DNA from: Aspidiotus rigidus
Taxonomy: Eukaryota; Arthropoda; Insecta; Hemiptera; Diaspididae
Reading direction: 5' to 3'
Assembly (NCBI GenBank): GCA_035079385.1
Contig: JAVHKY010000008.1
Coordinates: 4,572,001-4,636,000, forward strand
DNA: 64,000 nt
Positions 40,205 to 49,945 of this stretch are shown here, piece by piece (position 1 is the first letter of the stretch; each line of letters opens with the position of its first letter). The position numbers and the translations under genes are program-made. The notes beneath the pieces were generated by a model that searched no databases, was not told the origin of the DNA, and was given only the letters and a program-made list of their open reading frames with translations.

Positions 40205-42568
40205 TTGAGAGTCTGAATTTCTCTCGAATCTCGAGCTATATATGGTAGCTCGACAGTCGAAATTTTTCTAAGTCCCCCTCCTATCATATATAGCTCGAGG
40301 GTCGAAATTTTTCCAAGTCCCTCTCCTATCATTTATGGCTCGGGAGTCGAAATTTTTCCAAGTCCCGCTCTCATCATATATGGCTCGAAAGGCGAAATTT
40401 TTCCAAGTCCCCCTCCTGTCATATATAGCTCCAGAGTCGAAATTCTTCCAAGTCCCCCTCCTATCATTTATGGCTCGGGAGTCGAAATTTTTCCAAGTCC
40501 CCCTCTCATCATATATGGCTCGAAAGTCGAAATTTTTCCAAGTCCCCCTCTCATCATATATGGCTCGAAAGTCGAAATTTTTCCAAGTCCCTCTCCTATC
40601 ATATATGGCTCGAGAGTCGAAATTGATCCAAGTCCCCCTCTCATCATATATGGCTCGAAAGGCGAAATTTTTCCAAGTCCCCCTCCTGTCATATATAGCT
40701 CCAGAGTCGAAATTTTTCCAAGTCCCTCTCCTATCATTTATGGCTCGAGAGTCTAAATTTTTCCAAGTCCCCCTCTCATCATATATGGCTCGAAAGTCGA
40801 AATTTTTCCAAGTCCCCCTCCTATCATATATAGCTCGAGAGTCGAAATTTTTCCAAGTCCCTTTCTCATCATATATGGCTCGAAAGTCGAAATTTTTCCA
40901 AGTCCCCCTCCTATCATATATAGCTCGAGAGTCGAAATTTCTCCAAGTCCCTCTCCTATCATTTATGGCTCGGGAGTCGAAATTTTTCCAAGTCCCGCTC
41001 TCATCATATATGGCTCGAAAGGCGAAATTTTTCCAAGTCCCCCTCCTGTCATATATAGCTCCAGAGTCGAAATTCTTCCAAGTCCCCCTCCTATCATTTA
41101 TGGCTCGGGAGTCGAAATTTTTCCAAGTCCCCCTCTCATCATATATGGCTCGAAAGTCGAAATTTTTCCAAGTCCCCCTCTCATCATATATGGCTCGAAA
41201 GTCGAAATTTTTCCAAGTCCCTCTCCTATCATATATGGCTCGAGAGTCGAAATTGATCCAAGTCCCCCTCTCATCATATATGGCTCGAAAGGCGAAATTT
41301 TTCCAAGTCCCCCTCCTGTCATATATAGCTCCAGAGTCGAAATTTTTCCAAGTCCCTCTCCTATCATTTATGGCTCGAGAGTCTAAATTTTTCCAAGTCC
41401 CCCTCTCATCATATATGGCTCGAAAGTCGAAATTTTTCCAAGTCCCCCTCCTATCATATATAGCTCGAGAGTCGAAATTTTTCCAAGTCCCTTTCTCATC
41501 ATATATGGCTCGAAAGTCGAAATTTTTCCAAGTCCCCCTCCTATCATATATAGCTCGAGAGTCGAAATTTCTCCAAGTCCCTCTCCTATCATTTATGGCT
41601 CGGGAGTCGAAATTTTTCCAAGTCCCCCTCTCTCATATATGGCTCGAAAGTCGAAATTTTTCCAAGTCCCCCTCCTATCATATATAGCTCGAGAGTCGAA
41701 ATTTCTCCAAGTCCCTCTCCTATCATTTATGGCTCGAGAGTCGAAATTGTTCCAAGTCCCGCTCTCATCATATATGGCTCAAAAGGCGAAATTTTTCCAA
41801 GTCCCCCTCCTGTCATATATAGCTCCAGAGTCGAAATTCTTCCAAGTCCCCCTCCTATCATTTATGGCTCGGGAGTCGAAATTTTTCCAAGTCCCCCTCT
41901 CATCATATATGGCTCGAAAGTCGAAATTTTTCCAAGTCCCCCTCCTATCATATATGGCTCCAGAGTCGAAATTTTTCCAAGGCCCCCTCTCATCATATAT
42001 GGCTCGAAAGTCGAAATTTTTCCAAGTCCCCCTCCTATCATATATAGCTCGAGAGTCGAAATTTCTCTAAGTCCCCCTCCTATCATATATAGCTCGAGAG
42101 TTGAAATTTTTCCAAGTCCCTTTCTCATCATATATGGCTCGAAAGTCTAAATTTTTCTAAGTCCCCCTCCTATAAAACGTGAAAGACGAATACTCCGTCG
42201 TGGAGTATAGCTCGAGAATCGAAATATTTTCCAAGTCCCTCTCCTATCATATATGGCTCGAGAGTCGACATTTCTCCAAGTCCCTCTCCTATCATTTATG
42301 GCTCGAGAGTCGAAATTTTTCCAAGTCCCCCTCTCATCATATATGGCTCGAAAGGCGAAATTTTTCCAAGTCCCCCTCCTGTCATATATAGCTCCAGAGT
42401 CGAAATTTTTCCAAGTCCCTCTCCTATCATTTATGGCTCGAAAGTCGAAATTTTTCCAAGTCCCCCTCCTATCATATATAGCTCGAGAGTCGAAATTTTT
42501 CCAAGTCCCCCTCTCATCGTATATGGCTCGAAAGTCGAAATTTTTCCAAGTCCCCCTCCTATCATGTA
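40205..42568 (+). repeat. 45-bp satellite array 2 with 630-bp higher-order repeat
   Basis: About 51 tandem monomers of 45 bp, each with GGCTCGAAAGTCGAAATTTT and CCAAGTCCCCCTC. Monomer variants (CGGGAG, CCAGAG, AAAGGC, TTGATCC) recur every 14 units: 40321-40950 and 40951-41580 look identical by eye. As 45 is a multiple of 3, the array forms a 450-codon open frame at 40335-41687 built of 15-residue repeats, plus frames on the other strand. These are most likely non-coding by-products. Confidence 0.95.
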
Positions 42569-42707
42569 TGTAAATCAGAAGACTAGAGAGAGGCTTCAAG
42601 AGATGTTTACTGTTCCGTATCGTACAACATAATAATAATAGTACCATCTGTACTGAGGTACAGTTAAGATAATATAGATTGCTAAGCATATCAATATTCC
42701 AGTTACA
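42569..42707 (-). repeat. LTR, left copy
   Basis: 139 bp, TG...CA ends, no difference from the right copy by eye. If the element is minus-strand oriented this is its 3' LTR. Confidence 0.9.
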
Positions 42708-45375
42708 CGGCCATACTGACATCAACGGCGTCCCGACGTTGCACTCTAGAAGATCTTCATAATTTGAAAATTCGAAGATTAATATTCTTGCGGCATTATT
42801 GGACGATTCAAATCAAGGACGTAGAGTTCTCCGGTACTTATTTTCGGTAAAATATGTCATTTACACGGCCGTCTTGACTCACAATGACGTCCTCGTTATT
42901 GGAAAACCATTCGGTCATTCTGACTACAAATTTATCTCGAGTCTTTGATTCTGCTGAAATATTTGCCAGTAATTTTCCAATTTCTATGGAAGGGTTGTCA
43001 CCATTTCCAGCATTTATCAGTCCAGAATTAGTAGTGGTAGTCGACGTAGATGGCTAATTATCTTCTTTTTTCGTTATTGTCTTCATCAACATTTGAGAGA
43101 TAGACGTTCACCTCAGATATGTCCAAAGTTTGATGAGCCATAGGTTTTAAGTTTACAGAACCGGCTTCCAAAACATCTTGCAGCGATGTCAAAAATAATA
43201 CGTGGATAATATTATCCACTTTCACGGATGGATCTTGATGTAATGATTCTTGTATTCAACAACACTTGGGTATGTTTGTTTGATTTGTCGACGCTAGAGT
43301 AGGCATTATACAATTGGCTTTATTGTACGTAGTACTTTCATGTGAATTGGCATCAGAGGTGTTGGTTTCTTCAGTACCAGTTGGTTTGTCTTCTACTAAA
43401 ATCAAGCTTGTTGATTCTTGAGTTACCGACATTGTAATCACGTTTGGTCGCGAGCCTAGGTTGTGGACATTCCTTTGTATGCAGCAAAAGCCGTTGTGGT
43501 ATACTAGTCTTGACTAGTAAAGTTTCCTGAAATGACCTGAAATTCAAACATCCTACCACTCTACACACACTCAATACTTATCTGGCTTTTAGCTCAGACG
43601 CAGTTTCTCACAGTTTTCACAGAATCACTCGGTCATACTGACTTAATTTTAACACTTTCATCCATAGTACTTGTCCAACTCATAGTTTAGACAGTTTCTC
43701 ATACTATACTTGCTCTATCCTACGATGAGCGCAGTTTTACACGAGACAGCACAGTCTGTACACTGGCTGGCAGGATGGCTCAGTCTCTACTACTTGCCGA
43801 ACTAGTTCAATTGTGGCTCAGTCTCTACTACTTGCCAAGTTGCATAGCGCAGTGTCACTACTTGCTACCAACTTCTTGTTTGTCGTATCTTTCAACGACC
43901 CCGTTTATCGTATCTTTCAACGACTTCACAATTACTCATGACACACTCTCTCAATTATTACGATGTAACATAAAATAATACAATCTTCGTTAGACACAGA
44001 AATAAAGAGCAACAGTAGGGGCTCCAACATTGATGCTCTCGAAGAATCAAAATAGTTGAGCTCCCGTTCAGTCGTTGCGGATACGTTGTACGAAATTTTT
44101 CCAATAGCGTTTTTCCAACGGGACTTTTTCTATGAATGAACTAATTTCGCGTCACGACTTTCTTCAAATGCTGAAAACGAATTTGGTAGAGTGGCATGAT
44201 GGTGCGCCAAACGCTGGTAATTCGTCAAATTATACCATTGCCGTACGGTAGTTTTCCATTATTGCAGGTTTCAACCAGTAGGGAACGTCTCTATCATCTT
44301 GTTCATCTTGTTAGCGATTTCTTGCGATTTCTTGTGTTCCGGCGAAAGGCTTATTGTACAGTTGAACGCCATGTTGATGGGTACCTGCGCATTCTGTTGG
44401 AATGCCGGACCGGTATCTTTAGGAGCTTTGCTTTAGTAACTTGGCACTTGTCAACACCACTGGCAATGTGTCTTCACGTATAATCCGACGATTGATTACG
44501 TTGAATTGGTTTACGAGTCGCAGTATCCAGGTAAGCACCAGTCTGAGTTTCAGTAGGTACGCAGGTTTACATGCAGGTGGTGGCGGACGTTGTCAGCTTC
44601 TTCTGGATCTCTTGTTCAACGTTGTTGTTAGACTTTCTCGTTTCAGCCATAGATTTGCGCAATTGTATCAACTATTACAACTCAGTGTCAGCAATCCGAG
44701 TTGAGCACTTCATCTTTCGTTCTTGGTAATAACCAATGCGATTTCTCCCCACCATACCAGTGACGTATTGGGGTGACTTGGATAACTTCTTGTAACAAAT
44801 GAATCTACAAGTCTGGCTTCCGCAGACCCTCTCTCTAACGGCTGTTCAGTTTGCTCAGCAACGTTTTCTAACCGCGCTCAACAAGACAACGTTGGTCCTT
44901 GAAGTGCACCACTCTCTGCACATCTCAGCGCAATTTTGGTAATCCAGGTACACCAGTAAGGTTGTTGGGTAATTCCGCTTGTGTTGGATCTGGACGATTT
45001 CCGGCAGACAGTTGAAAACAAAGACGCATGATTATCCCGTACGACGGCGAGTAGATCTTGACTAACGGCCAACGGTCAATTCTGCAGACCCATTTGTCTT
45101 CTTTGGTCCAAATAACGCATCAGCTCATAAACACGCGGTGGTACATCATCGACAATAAAAGAATCATTTTGTAGAAACAGACACAAAGCGTTCAGGTACA
45201 ATGGCTTGGCAAAAATTTGACTGTTTCCATTGGTGAAGCGGCAAACGAATCGTTAAATTATCTTGAGCCGTCGCGAATTTGCAGCCGTTTCTGTTACTGG
45301 CGTTTGAATTGACTTGTCATCGAGAAAATTTTGACCGATGTCCGAGGGATCATTAAGTGCGAGTCCCACTTCTGA

Positions 45376-45514
45376 TGTAAATCAGAAGACTAGAGAGAGG
45401 CTTCAAGAGATGTTTACTGTTCCGTATCGTACAACATAATAATAATAGTACCATCTGTACTGAGGTACAGTTAAGATAATATAGATTGCTAAGCATATCA
45501 ATATTCCAGTTACA
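45376..45514 (-). repeat. LTR, right copy
   Basis: 139 bp. In the minus-strand reading this is the 5' LTR and is followed directly by the leucine-tRNA-like primer site at about 45375-45355. Confidence 0.9.
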
Positions 45515-45518
45515 TGTA

Positions 45519-46715
45519 TAGCTCGAGAGTCGAAATTTCTCCAAGTCCCTCTCCTATCATTTATGGCTCGGGAGTCGAAATTTTTCCAAGTCCCCCTCTC
45601 ATCATATATGGCTCGAAAGTCGAAATTTTTCCAAGTCCCTCTCCTATCATATATGGCTCGAGAGTCGAAATTGTTCCAAGTCCCCCTCTCACCATATATG
45701 GCTCGAAAGGCGAAATTTTTCCAAGTCCCCCTCCTGTCATATATAGCTCCAGAGTCGAAATATTTCCAAGTCCCTCTCCTATCATTTATGGCTCGAAAGT
45801 CGAAATTTTTCCAAGTCCCCCTCCTATCATATATAGCTCGAGAGTCGAAATTTCTCCAAGTCCCTCTCCTATCATTTATGGCTCGGGAGTCGAAATTTTT
45901 CCAAGTCCCCCTCTCTCATATATGGCTCGAAAGTCGAAATTTTTCCAAGTCCCCCTCCTATCATATATAGCTCGAGAGTCGAAATTTCTCCAAGTCCCTC
46001 TCCTATCATTTATGGCTCGAGAGTCGAAATTGTTCCAAGTCCCGCTCTCATCATATATGGCTCGAAAGGCGAAATTTTTCCAAGTCCCCCTCCTGTCATA
46101 TATAGCTCCAGAGTCGAAATTCTTCCAAGTCCCCCTCCTATCATTTATGGCTCGGGAGTCGAAATTTTTCCAAGTCCCCCTCTCATCATATATGGCTCGA
46201 AAGTCGAAATTTTTCCAAGTCCCCCTCCTATCATATATGGCTCCAGAGTCGAAATTTTTCCAAGGCCCCCTCTCATCATATATGGCTCGAAAGTCGAAAT
46301 TTTTCCAAGTCCCCCTCCTATCATATATAGCTCGAGAGTCGAAATTTTTCCAAGTCCCCCTCTCATCGTATATGGCTCGAAAGTCGAAATTTTTCCAAGT
46401 CCCCCTCCTGTCATATATAGCTCCAGAGTCGAAATTTTTCCAAGTCCCTCTCCTATCATTTATGGCTCGAGAGTCGAAATTTTTCCAAGTCCCCCTCTCA
46501 TCATATATGGCTCGAAAGTCGAAATTTTTCCAAGTCCCCCTCCTATCATATATAGCTCGAGAGTCGAAATTTTTCCAAGTCCCCCTCTCATCGTATATGG
46601 CTCGAAAGTCGAAATTTTTCCAAGTCCCCCTCCTATCATATATAGCTCGAGAGTCGAAATTTTTCCAAGTCCCTCTCCTATCATATATGGCTCGAGAGTC
46701 GACATTTTTCCAAGT
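45519..46715 (+). repeat. 45-bp satellite array 3
   Basis: About 26 monomers continuing array 2 beyond the retroelement. The segment from about 45908 to 46345 repeats 41626-42065 nearly exactly, including a monomer shortened by 3 bp (CCCTCTCTCATATATGG). Forms open frames, including one of 433 codons starting at 45514, which I regard as non-coding. Confidence 0.93.
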
Positions 46716-47065
46716 TTTTTGCTGGACGGCGGATGGCGCACGGCAAATTTCTCAAAAAGCCCCCCATAAAACAGGTTCCTTGTTAAAATTTCGACTCTCG
46801 AGCCATATATTATAGGAGAAGAACTTGGAAAAATTTCGACTCTCGAGCTATATATTTATGATGGGAGGGACTATCATAATATAGTTCGAGATTCGAGAAA
46901 AATTTAGACTCTCAAACTATATTATACTAGGCTCATAGTAGGTCTAGGCCTTCTTTATACTAACTTTATCTAGCTCTAGGCTTCCTTGAATTTTCAATAC
47001 CAAATCCCATTTGACTCTTCAAACAGGTTCCCTGCGTTCCTCGCTTAACTTCGTTAGGGAAGCCG
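46716..47065 (+). repeat. Dispersed repeat G, right flank of the satellite
   Basis: AAGTTTTTTGCTGGACGGCG, GGCAAATTTCTCAAAAAGCC, ATAAAACAGGTTCCTTG, two diverged monomers, CTAGGCTCATAGTAGGTCTA, TTCCTTGAATTTTCAATACC, then AACAGGTTCCCTGCGTTCCT and AACTTCGTTAGGGAAGCCG. Mirrors the left flank at 39785-40204, so arrays 2 and 3 lie within one expanded repeat-G unit. Confidence 0.75.
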
Positions 47066-47429
47066 TCGTTTTGTCAGTTACTGCAGGTATACGAACGGGA
47101 GGGGTTGGTACCCTGAATCAGACAAAGACGTTGGTGAACGTGGTTAAAGTTCATTTTCGTTCTACGGCACTACAATAGTATTTATATTTTTGAAAAACTT
47201 CAAAAATTAGTAAATAAAAGAATAAAATGAATTACTAATCATTTTCAATTTTATTTTTCATTTTAATCATCCTACAGTAACCGAACTAGTAGAAAAACTT
47301 TGAAAAATTTAGAGTGGTATTCATGGGGTGCAGAAGACCTAAAATTTTTATGCTACCCGTCGAAGGAAGAACTCGAAGCTCACTTCGCTTGCTGCTTGGG
47401 ATTGTCTTCATTATGTGTGTTAATTATTA

Positions 47430-48895
47430 AGGCAAACAGGGAACCTGTTTTATACATGGGGGTTTAGACCAGACTTTCACCACCTTGGGAGTTTAAGCTT
47501 GAATGTCCTTATTTTTTCAAGTTCACCTCTATCAGATACAGCTTAATATTCGAATTTCCTTAAAGCTCTTCTCCCATAAAATTTAGCTTGAAAGTCTACA
47601 TTCTTTGAAGTTCTTTTTCCATCATATATCCGTATAGCTCAAAAGCTGAAATTTTTCCAAGTCATTCTCCTATCTTATCATGAAGGCTCGGAGGTTGAAA
47701 TTTTAGCAGGGAACTTGTTTTATCGGGGGGTTTTTCGGAAAAAACGTCGGCCGTCGGGCCGGCCGACAAAGCTCAGAACTCAAAAATTTTCCATGCCCCC
47801 CTCCTATCATATATAGCTTGGTGGCGGACCTGTGACGTTGATGACGTCATAAGTCAGCCTTGTGAAGTCACAATCTGATGACGTCACAGATTTGTTTTCC
47901 CAAGTTCCCCGTCTATATACATAGCTCAAAAGTCCGGGTCTGTGACGTCACAATTTGATAACGTCATAGGTCAGTCTTGTGACGTCACAATCTACATTAA
48001 ATCCGTTGAAGAACCCATGAGTTTTTTTCCAAGTCCCACGTTTTGCTAGCCGGTGCCCGGCAACCCACCGTCATTTTTCTTCAATTCCCTTCTCTCTATA
48101 AAACGAGTTCCCTGTTGAAAGTTTTGTTCTACGGTTTTTTTTTTTGAAAAATTTTCCGTACGCCATGCACCGTGTGGTGTCGGACGAAAACTGGCAAACC
48201 CCATCAATGAAGAACTTGGACTTGGAAAAATTTTGGTCTTTGGAGGACATGGAAAAAAACTCACAGGTTCTTTGACGGAGTTAAACGAGGGGTGGCAGGG
48301 AACCTGTTTTTTGGGGCACATGGGATCTGAAAAATGTAGATTGTGACGTCACAAAGCCGACCTATGACGTCATCAAATTTTGATGTCATATGCCTGGATT
48401 TTGGAGCTATATATATAATAGGTGGGGAACTGTGACGTCATTAAATGTGACGTCACAGGCCCCACCCTCTAAGCTATATATTATAATAGGAAGGGGACTT
48501 GAAAAATTTTTGAGCTCCGAGCTTTGCCAGCCGGGCGGACGTTTTTTCCGAAAAACTCCCCGATACAACAGGTTCCCTTTTAAAATATAATGTATATATG
48601 ATAGAAGGGGGATTTGGAAAAACTTTCGAACCATGATAGGAGCGAGACTTGGAAAAATGTTGACTTTTGAGCCATAAAATATGATAGGAGAAGAACTAAA
48701 TGATAGGAAAGCGACATAAATTTCTACTTTCAGGCTATATACATCAGGACAGAAGGGACTCACAAGAACTTAAGACTCTTCAAGATTTCAATTTGAATTC
48801 ACAAATACCAAAATCAATTCGACCCATGGAACAGGTTCTTTTTGTTCCTCGTTTAACTTCTTTAAGGAAGCTGTCGTTTCCTAGTTTAGGAACGT
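47430..48895. repeat. Rearranged repeat G copies rich in TGACGTCA
   Basis: Contains AGGGAACCTGTTTTAT (47439, 48297), diverged 45-bp monomers (47630, 47790, 48480, 48600-48720) and eight exact TGACGTCA palindromes between 47842 and 48455. Ends with GTTCCTCGTTTAACTTC near 48843. No gene. Confidence 0.7.
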
Positions 48896-48899
48896 GAAA

Positions 48900-49945
48900 A
48901 AGTTTTGACTTGTAAATCGAAATAAATTATAGAAATTGATCATTAACATTGATGATCGAAATCGAGATTGAAAAATTTCTCATAATACATTTTATATTAT
49001 GCGTACAAGACTGGGACTAATTTTGGGAAAACCGTCAAAATTTCGCGATCCGATTTTCCATAGAGATTTTGTCAGTATGCCGTCATCAATGTCCACCTAA
49101 TTTAGTGACATGGAGAAATTTTTTACCCTCGAGCTATTTATACCGGAACTTCACCCCTCTTTTGGTAATTCATGAATCCCAGTCCGAATAGAGGAACATT
49201 AAAAATATATATATTTTTTTGTATGGTTCCGTCAGAAAGTTTTTCCAAGCTCCTGTGACGCTATTTTTGTGACGTGATTTCGTGATGCAAATTTTAGAAT
49301 AAGCCCCAGCCGTACGATATGTCTGTGCACTCGGGAAGGGTGAGGCAAACGAGCTCAGAATGAGGGAGTCCGTCAGCTAGTTAGCCTCCGAAATAGGCGA
49401 GTATATAAAATGCTACTTTTTGTGTCTCTGAAGGAGAGAAGTTATCTTGTGCCTCAGTATTTTTTTGAAATAGGAAACCAGTTCTATAGCAACGTATTTG
49501 GAAAGATGTCCGCCTGTCTTTTGGAAAATTATGATTTCGATGGGAGCGAGAGCGAGCTCCGGAAAGGACTCGTAGAACTTCCGATCATAAAACTTGTCAT
49601 GTTGAGTGGGGGACTTGGAAGAATTTTGGCCATATATTGTATATGACCACGAGGATCTAGAAAAATTCAGAATGAGAGGAGGAAAGATTGGAAGAAATTC
49701 AATGTATCAGGAGGGACTTGCTCAAAGATTAGCCTTTGAGCAAGGACAAAATTTCAACCACCAAATTATTAATATCCAGGGGGGAGGACTGTGAGAAATT
49801 TCCACTATTGAGCTAAATAAGGAGGAAGACTTGACTTTCTTTCGGGACTTGAAAAAATATCGACCTTCGAACTACATAATAATTTTATTTTTCGAACATG
49901 AAATTTCATGTATCTTGATATCCAAATCGTAATCTGTATGTCCAG
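48900..49945. other. Upstream of visible serpin exons; faint satellite traces
   Basis: No gene recognised. 49600-49860 contains highly diverged 45-bp monomers (GGGGGACTTGGAAGAATTTT and similar). The pyrimidine tract and CAG ending at 49945 form the acceptor of the first visible serpin exon. Confidence 0.5.

Larger units (their letters stand above)
42569..45514 (-). mobile_element. Short-LTR retroelement inserted into the satellite
   Basis: Identical 139-bp direct repeats at 42569-42707 and 45376-45514 begin TGTAAATCAG and end CAGTTACA. Flanks carry the 4-bp duplication TGTA (42565-42568, 45515-45518), and removing the element restores a 45-bp monomer. Read on the minus strand, the base after the 5' LTR starts TCAGAAGTGGGACTCG, complementary to a leucine-tRNA 3' end but offset by five bases, a likely primer site. 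The 2.67-kb interior has only short open frames, the longest 95 codons; no gag, protease, RT or integrase motif is visible. No clear polypurine tract. Probably non-autonomous. Minus orientation rests on the primer site. Confidence 0.85.

Noticed and set aside
40335..41687. 450-codon repetitive protein
   Set aside because: The frame is fully explained by a 45-bp satellite whose monomers lack stops. Open frames exist on both strands, and there is no promoter, splice or start context.
40205..42568. CRISPR-like array
   Set aside because: Monomers are contiguous, with no unique spacers, and the genome is clearly eukaryotic.
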